A DNA stretch of 64,000 bases from Closterium sp. NIES-65 (Eukaryota > Streptophyta > Zygnematophyceae > Desmidiales > Closteriaceae), in assembly GCA_948144175.1 (NCBI GenBank), contig CANXME010000774.1:372001-436000 (forward strand), read 5' to 3'. The translations under genes were made by a program, and so were the position numbers. Positions within the stretch are counted from its first letter, which is position 1. Each line of letters starts with the position of its first letter. Below are positions 1 to 10,000 of this stretch, piece after piece. The notes beneath the pieces are model-generated. The model saw only the letters and a program-made list of their open reading frames with translations. It was not told the origin of the DNA and made no database searches.

Positions 1-157
1 CTTCCCAAAGTAGCTGCAACCAAAATATATAAGCATACGAACTCCAATGTTCGTAACTTTCTTGGTTGTGCTCCAATCGCGACGATTCTTGGTTCGTCGG
101 AAAGCTCTTGAGTAGAGGAATCACTTCAGATATCTGCTCAAGCCAAATAACATACAC
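1..157 (-). CDS. Possible partial exon running off the left edge (unrecognised)
   Basis: Reading the minus strand from 157 to 1 gives 52 codons without a stop, beginning VYVIWLEQISEV and ending FWLQLLWE at the edge. The composition is normal for a protein, with no repeat and mixed polar and hydrophobic residues, unlike anything in the array. An in-frame TGA lies just upstream at 160-158, so the frame would have to start at an internal site or by splicing. TTTTTCAG at 170-163 resembles an acceptor, but using it directly would include that TGA. An AG a few bases further in, ending at 157, would avoid it and split a codon. There is no ATG in this frame. I do not recognise a family. A frame this long can arise by chance in AT-rich DNA, so this is only a candidate. 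Confidence 0.15.
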   Translation of the reverse strand, partial: MYVIWLEQISEVIPLLKSFPTNQESSRLEHNQESYEHWSSYAYIFWLQLLWE

Positions 158-280
158 TCACTCTGAAAAACCAAATCACATCAAACACAAATTCTTGCAC
201 ACGCTCACACCACGCATGCAACGCACCAACACATGATGGGAGGCAGACAGACGTGAATGCATATGGTTGCATCAAACAAC
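1..280. other. Unique (non-repeat) left flank of the array
   Basis: This is the only sizeable stretch without the 15-bp unit. It is of mixed composition, about 45% GC by eye, with AT-rich patches such as AAAATATATAAG near 21-32. A 6-bp inverted repeat (CGACGA at 80-85, TCGTCG at 94-99, 8-nt loop) is visible, and CTTGGTT occurs directly repeated at 61-67 and 88-94. On the minus strand a TTTTTCAG tract lies at 170-163. The array begins abruptly after CAAACAACAAGAGGAGCCC, so this is a true array boundary within the window. I recognise no gene or transposon end here. Confidence 0.9.
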
Positions 281-1024
281 AAGAGGAGCCCAAGCAGAGG
301 AAGCGCAAGTAGAGGAAGCGCAAGCACAGGAAGCGCAAGAAGAGGAAGCGCAAGTAGAGGAAGCGCAAGCAGAGGAAGCGCAAGCAGAGGAAGCGCAAGC
401 AGAGGAAGCGCAAGCAGAGGAAGCACAAGCAGAGGAAGCGCAAGCAGAGGAAGCACAAGCAGAGGAAGCATAAGCAGAGGAAGCAAAAGCAGAGGAAGCG
501 CATGCAGAGGAAGTGCAAGCAGAGGAAGGGCAAGCAGAGGAAGCACAAGCAGAGGAGGCGCAAGCACAGGAAGCACAAGCAGAGAAAGCGCAAGCAGAGG
601 AAGCACAAGCAGAGGAGCGCAAGCAGAGGAAGCGCAAGTAGAGGAAGCGCAAGGAGAGGAAGCGCAAGTAGAGGAAGCGCAAGTAGAGGAAGCACAACCA
701 GAGGAAGCGCAAGCAGAGGAGCACAAGCAGAGGAAGCGCAAGCAGAGGAAGCGCAAGCAGAGGAAGCGCAAGCAGAGGAAGCGCAAGCAGAGGAAGCACA
801 AGCAGAGGAAGCGCAAGCAGAGGAAGCACAAGCAGAGGAGCGCAAGCAAAGGAAGCTCAAGAAGAGGAAGCGCAAGCAGAGGAATCGCAAGCAGAGGAAT
901 CACAAGCAGAGAAGTGCAAGTAGAGGAAGCACAAGAGGAGGAAGCACAAGCAGAGGAAGTGCAAGTAGAGGAAGCACAAGCAGAGGAAGCGCAAGCAGAG
1001 GAAGCACAAGCAGAGGTAGCATAA
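257..1024 (+). CDS. ATG-initiated frame leading from the flank into the array (doubtful)
   Basis: ATG at 257, with a second in-frame ATG at 263, opens a 255-codon frame. The first dozen residues (MHMVASNNKRSP) come from the unique flank and the rest from the array. The frame passes through SASRG-type repeats, then AQVEE, then KRKQR, then SASRG and AQVEE again, because 14-bp units shift the phase. It stops at a TAA-type variant unit. If translated it would alternate Ser/Arg/Gly, acidic Ala/Gln/Glu and strongly basic blocks with no globular domain. The start is the only one in the window with unique sequence upstream, which is its one merit. Similar cycling frames occur throughout the array by chance, so I give it little weight as a gene. 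Confidence 0.12.
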   Translation: MHMVASNNKRSPSRGSASRGSASTGSARRGSASRGSASRGSASRGSASRGSASRGSTSRGSASRGSTSRGSISRGSKSRGSACRGSASRGRASRGSTSRGGASTGSTSRESASRGSTSRGAQAEEAQVEEAQGEEAQVEEAQVEEAQPEEAQAEEHKQRKRKQRKRKQRKRKQRKRKQRKHKQRKRKQRKHKQRSASKGSSRRGSASRGIASRGITSREVQVEEAQEEEAQAEEVQVEEAQAEEAQAEEAQAEVA

Positions 1025-4000
1025 GCAGAGGAGCGCAGGCGGAGGAAGCGTAAGCAAAGGAAGAGCGAGCAGAGGAAGCACAAGCAGAGGAAGCACAAGC
1101 AGAGGAGCGCAATTAGAGGAAGCAAAAGCAGAGGAAGCGCAAGCAGAGGAATCGCAAGCAGAGGAAGCACAAGCAGAGGAGCGCAAGCAAAGGAAGCATA
1201 AGCAGAGGAAGCACAACCAGAAGAAGCCCAAGTAGAGGAAGCACAAGCAGAGGAAGCGCAAGTAGAGGACGCACAAGCAGAGGAAGCACAAGCAGAGGAG
1301 CGCAGGCTGAGGAAGCGTAAGCAAAGGAAGAGCAAGCAGAGGAAGCACAAGCAGAGGAAGCGTAAGCAGAGGAAGCGCAAGAGGAGGAAGCGCAAGCAAA
1401 AGAAGCGCAAGCAGAGGAAGCGCAAGTAGAGGAAGCACAAGCAGAGGAAGCACAAGCAGAGGAAGCACAAGCAAAGGAAGCACAAGTAGAGGAGCGCAAG
1501 CAGAGGAAGCGCAAGCAGAGGAAGCACAAGCAGAGGAATTGCAAGGAAAGAAAGCACAAGCAGAGGAAGCACAAGCAGAGGAGCGCAAGCAGAGGAAGCG
1601 TAAGCAAAGGAAGAGCAAGATGAGGAAGCATAATCAGAGGAAGCATAAGCTGAGGAAGCGTAAGAAGAGGAAGCGCAAGCGGAGGAAGTGCAAGTAGAGG
1701 AAGCGCAAGCAGAGGAAGCGTAAGCAGAGGAAGCGCAAGCAGAGGAAGCACAAGCAGGAAGCACAAGCAGAGGAAGCAGGAGCAGAGGAGCGCAAGCAAA
1801 GGAAGCGCAAGCAGAGGAAGCACAAGCAGAGGAAGCGCAAGCAGAGGAAGCACAAGCAGAGGAAGCACAAGCAGAGGAAGCACAAGTAGAGGAAGCACAA
1901 GCAAAGGAAGCACAAGCAAAGGAAGCACAAGCAGAGGAAGCACAAACAAAGGAGCCCAAGTAGAGGAAGCGCAAGCATAGGAAGCGCAAGCAGAGGAAGC
2001 GCAAGCAGAGGAAGCACAAGCAGAGGAAGAACAAGCAAAGGAAGCGGAAGCTGAAGAAGCACAAGCAGAGGAAACGCAAGCAAAGGAAGCACAAGTAGAG
2101 GAAGCACAAGCAGAGGAGCGCAAGCAGAGGAAGCGCAAACAGAGGAAGCGCAAGAAGAGGAAGCACAAGTAGAGGAAATGCAAGCAGAGGAAGCGGGAGC
2201 TGAAAAGTCACAACCAGAGGAAGCGCAAGCAGAGGAAGCGCAAGTTGAGGAAGCACAAGCAGAGGAAGCACAAGCAGAGGAAGCACAAGCAGAGGAAGCG
2301 TGAGCAGAGGAAGCGCAAGCAGAGGAAGCGTAAGCAGAGGAAGCACAAGAAGAGGAAGCGCAAGCAGAGGAAGCACAAGCAGAGGAAGCACAAGCAGAGG
2401 AGCGCAAGAAGAGGAAGCGCAAGCAGAGGAAGTGCAAGCAGAGGAAGCGCAAGCAGAGGATGCCCAAGCAGAGGAAGCGCAAGTAGAGGAAGCGCAAGTA
2501 GAGGAAGCACAAGCAGAGGAGTCACAACCAGAGGAAGCGAAAGCAGAGGAAGCGCAAGCAGAGGAAGCACAAGAAGAGGAAGCACAAGCAGAGGAAGCAC
2601 AAGTAGAGGAAGCACAAGCAGAGGAGCGCAAGTAGAGGAAGCACAAGAAGAGGAAGCACAAGCAGAGGAAGTGCAAGTAGAGGAAGCACAAGCAGAGGAA
2701 GCGCAAGCAGAGGAAGCACAAGCAGAGGAAGCATAAGCAGAGGAGCGCAGGCAGAGGAAGCGTAAGCAAAGGAAGAGCAAGCAGAGGAAGCACAAGCAGA
2801 GGAAGCACAAGCAGAGGAGTGCAAGTAGAGGAAGCGAAAGCAAAGGAAGCGCAAGCAGAGGAATCGCAAGCAGAGGAAGCACAAGCAGAGGAGCGCAAGC
2901 AGAGGAAGCACAAGCAGAGGAAGCACAAGCAGAAGAAGCGCAAGTAGAGGAAGCACAAGCAGAGGAAGCGCAAGTAGAGGACGCACAAGCAGAGGAAGCA
3001 CAAGCAGAGGAAGCCTAAGCAGAGGAAGCGCAAGAGGAGGAAGCGCAAGCAAAGGAAGCGCAAGCAGAGGAAGCGCAAGTAGAGGAAGCGCAAGTAGAGG
3101 AAGCACAACCAGAGGAAGCGCAAGCAGAGGAGCACAAGCAGAGGAAGCGCAAGCAGAGGAAGCGCAAGCAGAGGAAGCGCAAGCAGAGGAAGCGCAAGCA
3201 GAGGAAGCACAAGCAGAGGAAGCGCAAGCAGAGGAAGCACAAGCAGAGGAGCGCAAGCAAAGGAAGCTCAAGAAGAGGAAGCGCAAGCAGAGGAAGCGCA
3301 AGCAGAGGAAGCACAAGCAGAGGAAGAACAAGCAAAGGAAGCGGAAGCTGAAGAAGCACAAGCAGAGGAAACGCAAGCAAAGGAAGCACAAGTAGAGGAA
3401 GCACAAGCAGAGGAGCGCAAGCAGAGGAAGCGTAAACAGAGGAAGCGCAAGAAGAGGAAGCACAAGCAGAGGAAATGCAAGCAGAGGAAGCGGGAGCTGA
3501 AAAGTCACAACCAAAGGAAGCGCAAGCAGAGGAAGCGCAAGTTGAGGAAGCACAAGCAGAGGAAGCACAAGCAGAGGAAGCACAAGCAGAGGAAGCGTGA
3601 GCAGAGGAAGCGCAAGCAGAGGAAGCACAAGCAGAGGAAGAACAAGCAAAGGAAGCGGAAGCTGAAGAAGCACAAGCAGAGGAAACGCAAGCAAAGGAAG
3701 CACAAGTAGAGGAAGCACAAGCAGAGGAGCGCAAGCAGAGGAAGCGCAAACAGAGGAAGCGCAAGAAGAGGAAGCACAAGCAGAGGAAATGCAAGCAGAG
3801 GAAGCGGGAGCTGAAAAGTCACAACCAGAGGAAGCGCAAGCAGAGGAAGCGCAAGTTGAGGAAGCACAAGCAGAGGAAGCACAAGCAGAGGAAGCACAAG
3901 CAGAGGAAGCGTGAGCAGAGGAAGCGCAAGCAGAGGAAGCGTAAGCAGAGGAAGCACAAGCAGAGGAAGCGCAAGCAGAGGAAGCACAAGCAGAGGAAGC

Positions 4001-7000
4001 ACAAGCAGAGGAGCGCAAGAAGAGGAAGCGCAAGCAGAGGAAGTGCAAGCAGAGGAAGCGCAAGCAGAGGATGCCCAAGCAGAGGAAGCGCAAGTAGAGG
4101 AAGCGCAAGTAGAGGAAGCACAAGCAGAGGAGTCACAACCAGAGGAAGCGAAAGCAGAGGAAGCGCAAGCAGAGGAAGCACAAGAAGAGGAAGCACAAGC
4201 AGAGGAAGCACAAGTAGAGGAAGCACAAGCAGAGGAGCGCAAGTAGAGGAAGCACAAGAAGAGGAAGCACAAGCAGAGGAAGTGCAAGTAGAGGAAGCAC
4301 AAGCAGAGGAAGCGCAAGCAGAGGAAGCACAAGCAGAGGAAGCATAAGCAGAGGAGCGCAGGCAGAGGAAGCGTAAGCAAAGGAAGAGCAAGCAGAGGAA
4401 GCACAAGCAGAGGAAGCACAAGCAGAGGAGTGCAAGTAGAGGAAGCGAAAGCAAAGGAAGCGCAAGCAGAGGAATCGCAAGCAGAGGAAGCACAAGCAGA
4501 GGAGCGCAAGCAGAGGAAGCACAAGCAGAGGAAGCACAAGCAGAAGAAGCGCAAGTAGAGGAAGCACAAGCAGAGGAAGCGCAAGTAGAGGACGCACAAG
4601 CAGAGGAAGCACAAGCAGAGGAAGCCTAAGTAGAGGAAGCGCAAGAGGAGGAAGCGCAAGCAAAGGAAGCGCAAGCAGAGGAAGCGCAAGTAGAGGAAGC
4701 GCAAGTAGAGGAAGCACAACCAGAGGAAGCGCAAGCAGAGGAGCACAAGCAGAGGAAGCGCAAGCAGAGGAAGCGCAAGCAGAGGAAGCGCAAGCAGAGG
4801 AAGCGCAAGCAGAGGAAGCACAAGCAGAGGAAGCGCAAGCAGAGGAAGCACAAGCAGAGGAGCGCAAGCAAAGGAAGCTCAAGAAGAGGAAGCGCAAGCA
4901 GAGGAATCGCAAGCAGAGGAATCACAAGCAGAGAAGTGCAAGTAGAGGAAGCACAAGAGGAGGAAGCACAAGCAGAGGAATTGCAAGTAGAGGAAGCACA
5001 AGCAGAGGAAGCGCAAGCAGAGGAAGCACAAGCAGAGGTAGCAAAAGCAGAGGAGCGCAGGCAGAGGAAGCGTAAGCAAAGGAAGAGCGAGCAGAGGAAG
5101 CACAAGCAGAGGAAGCACAAGCAGAGGAGCGCAAGTAGAGGAAGCAAAAGCAGAGGAAGCGCAAGCAGAGGAATCGCAAGCAGAGGAAGCACAAGCAGAG
5201 GAGCGCAAGCAAAGGAAGCACAAGCAGAGGAAGCACAACCAGAAGAAGCCCAAGTAGAGGAAGCACAAGCAGAGGAAGCGCAAGTAGAGGACGCACAAGC
5301 AGAGGAAGCACAAGCAGAGGAGCGCAGGCTGAGGAAGCGTAAGCAAAGGAAGAGCAAGCAGAGGAAGCACAAGCAGAGGAAGCGTAAGCAGAGGAAGCGC
5401 AAGAGGAGGAAGCGCAAGCAAAGGAAGCGCAAGCAGAGGAAGCGCAAGTAGAGGAAGCACAAGCAGAGGAAGCACAAGCAGAGGAAGCACAAGCAAAGGA
5501 AGCACAAGTAGAGGAGCGCAAGCAGAGGAAGCGCAAGCAGAGGAAGCACAAGCAGAGGAATTGCAAGGAAAGGAAGCACAAGCAGAGGAAGCACAAGCAG
5601 AGGAGCGCAAGCAGAGGAAGCATAAGCAAAGGAAGAGCAAGATGAGGAAGCACAATCAGAGGAAGCATAAGCTGAGGAAGCGTAAGAAGAGGAAGCGCAA
5701 GCGGAGGAAGTGCAAGCAGAGGAAGCGCAAGCAGAGGAAGCGTAAGCAGAGGAAGCGCAAGCAGAGGAAGCACAAGCAGGAAGCACAAGCAGAGGAAGCA
5801 GGAGCAGAGGAGCGCAAGCAAAGGAAGTGCAAGCAGAGGAAGCACAAGCAGAGGAAGCGCAAGCAGAGGAAGCACAAGCAGAGGAAGCACAAGCAGAGGA
5901 AGCACAAGTAGAGGAAGCACAAGCAGAGGAAGCACAAGCAAAGGAAGCACAAGCAGAGGAAGCACAAACAAAGGAGCCCAAGCAGAGGAAGCGCAAGCAT
6001 AGGAAGCGCAAGCAGAGGAAGCGCAAGCAGAGGAAGCACAAGCAGAGGAAGAACAAGCAAAGGAAGCGGAAGCTGAAGAAGCACAAGCAGAGGAAACGCA
6101 AGCAAAGGAAGCACAAGTAGAGGAAGCACAAGCAGAGGAGCGCAAGCAGAGGAAGCGCAAACAGAGGAAGCGCAAGAAGAGGAAGCACAAGCAGAGGAAA
6201 TGCAAGCAGAGGAAGCGGGAGCTGAGAAGTCACAACCAGAGGAAGCGCAAGCAGAGGAAGCGCAAGTTGAGGAAGCACAAGCAGAGGAAGCACAAGCAGA
6301 GGAAGCACAAGCAGAGGAAGCGTGAGCAGAGGAAGCGCAAGCAGAGGAAGCGTAAGCAGAAGAAGCACAAGCAGAGGAAGCGCAAGCAGAGGAAGCACAA
6401 GCAGAGGAAGCACAAGCAGAGGAGCGCAAGAAGAGGAAGCGCAAGCAGAGGAAGTGCAAGCAGAGGAAGCGCAAGCAGAGGATGCCCAAGCAGAGGAAGC
6501 GCAAGTAGAGGAAGCGCAAGTAGAGGAAGCACAAGCAGAGGAGTCACAACCAGAGGAAGCGAAAGCAGAGGAAGCGCAAGCAGAGGAAGCACAAGAAGAG
6601 GAAGCACAAGCAGAGGAAGCACAAGTAGAGGAAGCACAAGCAGAGGAGCGCAAGTAGAGGAAGCACAAGAAGAGGAAGCACAAGCAGAGGAAGTGCAAGT
6701 AGAGGAAGCACAAGCAGAGGAAGCGCAAGCAGAGGAAGCACAAGCAGAGGAAGCATAAGCAGAGGAGCGCAGGCAGAGGAAGCGTAAGCAAAGGAAGAGC
6801 AAGCGGAGGAAGCACAAGCAGAGGAAGCACAAGCAGAGGAGCGCAAGTTGAGGAAGCGAAAGCAGAGGAAGCGCAAGCAGAGGAATCGCAAGCAGAGGAA
6901 GCACAAGCAGAGGAGCGCAAGCAGAGGAAGCACAAGCAGAGGAAGCACAAGCAGAAGAAGTGCAAGTAGAGAAAGCACAAGCAGAGGAAGCGCAGGCTGA
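281..7000 (+). repeat. Array family I, first block set (offsets 1,611 / 2,411 / 4,022)
   Basis: Rare variants act as landmarks and show nested copies. GAAATGCAAGCAGAGGAAGCG has its AAATG at 2176, 3787 and 6198, giving offsets of 1,611, 2,411 and 4,022 bp. AATTGCAAGG occurs at 1537 and 5559, again 4,022 apart. About 890-2,640 is copied at 4,912-6,660, and about 2,200-3,240 at 3,811-4,851. Copies differ by scattered substitutions only. No gene is seen within this stretch apart from the doubtful frame at 257. Confidence 0.85.
3300..3927 (+). repeat. Local 314-bp tandem duplication within family I
   Basis: The landmark GGAAGAACAAGCAAAGG occurs at 3322 and 3636, and AAATGCAAGC at 3473 and 3787, both 314 bp apart. 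314 is 21 units of 15 bp minus 1, so the copies lie in different reading phases. Block boundaries are approximate because the flanking sequence is itself repetitive. Confidence 0.8.
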
Positions 7001-10000
7001 GGAGCGCAGGCTGAGGAAGCGTAAGCAAAGGAAGAGCAAGCAGAGGAAGCACAAGCAGAGGAAGCGTAAGCAGGGGAAGCGCAAGAGGAGGAAGCGCAAG
7101 CAAAGGAAGCGCAAGCAGAGGAAGCGCAAGTAGAGGAAGCACAAGCAGAGGAAGCACAAGTAGAGGAAGCACAAGCAGGAAGCACAAGCAGAGGAAGCAC
7201 AAGCAGAGGAAGAACAAGCAAAGGAAGCGGAAGCTGAAGAAGAAATGCAAGCAGAGGAAGCGCAAGCAGAGGAAATGCAAGCAGAGGAAGCACAAGCAGA
7301 GGAAGCACAAGCAGAGGAGCGCAAGCAGAGGAAGCGCAAACAGAGGAAGCGCAAGAAGAGGAAGCACAAGCAGAGGAAATGCAAGCAGAGGAAGCGGGAG
7401 CTGAGGAGTCACAACCAGAGGAAGCGCAAGCAGAGGAAGCGCAAGTTGAGGAAGCACAAGCAGAGGAAGCACAAGCAGAGGAAGCACAAGCAGAGGAAGC
7501 GTGAGCAGAGGAAGCGCAAGCAAAGGAAGCGTAAGTAGAGGAAGCACAAGCAGAGGAAGCGCAAGCAGAGGAAGCACAAGCAGAGGAAGCACAAGCAGAG
7601 GAGCACAAGCAGAGGAAGGGCAAGCAGAGGAAGGGCAAGAAGAGGAAGCACAAGCAGAGAAAGCGCAAGCAGAGGAAGCGGAACGTGAGGAGTCACAACC
7701 AGAGGAAGCGCAAGCAGAGAAAGCACAAGTTGAGGAAGCACAAGCAGAAGAAGCACAAGCAAAGGAAGCACAAGCAGAGGAAGCGCGAGAAGAGGAAGCG
7801 CAAGCAGAGGAAGTGTAAGCAGAGGAAGCACTAGCAGAGGAAGCGCAAGAAGAGGAAGCACAAGAAGAGGAAGAACAAGCAAAGGAAGCGCAAGCACAGG
7901 AAGCACAAGTAGAGGAAGCGGAAGCAGAAGAAGCACAAGCAGAGGAAGCGCAAGCAGAGGAAGCACAAGCAGAGGAAGCACAAGCAGAGGAGCGCAAGAA
8001 GAGGAAGCGCAAGCAGAGGAAGTGCAAGCAGAGGAAGTGCAAGCAGAGGATGCCCAAGCAAAGGAAGCGCAAGTAGAGGAAGCGCAAGTAGAGGAAGCGC
8101 AAGCAGAGGAGTCACAACCAGAGGAAGCGATAGCAGAGGAAGCGCAAGCAGAGGAAGCACAAGAAGAGGAAGCACAAGCAGAGGAAGCACAAGCAGAGGA
8201 ACCACAAGCAGAGGAGCGCAAGTAGAGGAAGCACAAGAAGAGGAAGCACAAGCAGAGGAAGTGCAAGTAGAGGAAGCACAAGCAGAGGAAGCGCAAGCAG
8301 AGGAAGCACAAGCAGAGGAAGCATAAGCAGAGGAGCGCAGGCAGAGGAAGCGTAAGCAAAAGAAGAGCAAGCAGAGGAAGCACAAGCAGAGGAAGCACAA
8401 GCAGAGGAGCGCAAGTAGAGGAAGCGAAAGCAGAGGAAGCGCAAGCAGAGGAATCGCAAGCAGAGGAAGCACAAGCAGAGGAGCGCAAGCACAGGAAGCA
8501 CAAGCAGAGGAAGCACAAGCAGAAGAAGCGCAAGTAGAGGAAGCACAAGCAGAGGAAGCGCAAGTAGAGGAAGCACAAGCAGAGGAAGCACAAGCAGAGG
8601 AGCGCAGGCTGAGGAAGCGTAAGCAAAGGAAGAGCAAGCAGAGGAAGCACAAGCAGAGGAAGCATAAGCAGAGGAAGCGCAAGAGGAGGAAGCGCAAGCA
8701 AAGGAAGCGCAAGCAGAGGAAGCGCAAGTAGAGGAAGCACAAGCAGAGGAAGCACAAGTAGAGGAAGCACAAGCAGGAAGCACAAGCAGAGGAAGCACAA
8801 GTAGAGGAGCGCAAGCAGAAGAAGCGCAAGCAGAGGAAGCAAAAACAGAGGAATTGCAACGAAAGGAAGCACAAGCAGAGGAAGAACAAGCAAAGGAAGC
8901 GGAAGCTGAAGAAGCACAAGCAGAGGAAACGCAAGCAAAGGAAGCACAAGCAGAGGAAGCACAAGCAGAGGAGCGCAAGCAGAGGAAGCGCAAACAGAGG
9001 AAGCGCAAGAAGAGGAAGCACAAGCAGAGGAAATGCAAGCAGAGGAAGCGGGAGCTGAGAAGTCACAACCAGAGGAAGCGCAAGCAGAGGAAGCGCAAGC
9101 AGAGGAAGCACAAGCAGAGGAAGCGTGAGCAGAGGAAGCGCAAGCAGAGGAAGCGTAAGCAGAGGAAGCACAAGTAGAGGAGCGCAAGAAGAGGAAGCGC
9201 AAGCAGAGGAAGTGCAAGCAGAGGAAGCGCAAGCAGAGGATGCACAAGCAGAGGAAGCACAGGCACAGGAAGCGTGAGCAGAGGAAGCGCAAGCAGAGGA
9301 AGCGTAAGCAGAGGAAGCACAAGCAGAGAAAGCGCAAGCAGAGGAAGCACAAGCAGAGGAAGCACAAGCAGAGGAGCGCAAGAAGAGGAAGCGCAAGCAG
9401 AGGAAGTGCAAGCCGAGGAAGCGCAAGCAGAGGATGCCCAAGCAGAGGAAGCGCAAGTAGAGGAAGCGCAAGTAGAGGAAGCACAAGCAGAGGAGTCACA
9501 ACCAGAGGAAGCGAAAGCAAAGGAAGCGCAAGCAGAGGAAGCACAAGAAGAGGAAGCACAAGCAGAGGAAGCACAAGTAGAGAAAGCACAAGCAGAGGAG
9601 CGCAAGTAGAGGAAGCACAAGAAGAGGAAGCACAAGCAGAGGAAGTGCAAGTAGAGGAAGCACAAGCAGAGGAAGCGCAAGCAGAGGAAGCACAAGCAGA
9701 GGAAGCATAAGAAGAGTAGCGCAGGCAGAGGAAGCGTAAGCAAAGGAAGAGCAAGTAGAGGAAGCACAAGCAGAGGAAGCACAAGCAGAGGAGCGCAAGT
9801 AGAGGAAGCAAAAGCAAAGGAAGCGCAAGCAGAGGAATCGCAAGCAGAGGAAGCACAAGCAGAGGAGCGCAAGCAGAGGAAGCACAAGCAGAGGAAGCAC
9901 AAGCAGAAGAAGCGCAAGTAAAGGAAGCACAAGCAGAGGAAGCGCAAGTAGAGGACGCACAAGCAGAGGAAGCACAAGCAGAGGAGCGCAAGAAGAGGAA

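Noticed and set aside
80-99. Inverted repeat CGACGA/TCGTCG as a terminator or operator
   Set aside because: It has a 6-bp stem with an 8-nt loop, no T-tract and no associated gene; it is within chance expectation.
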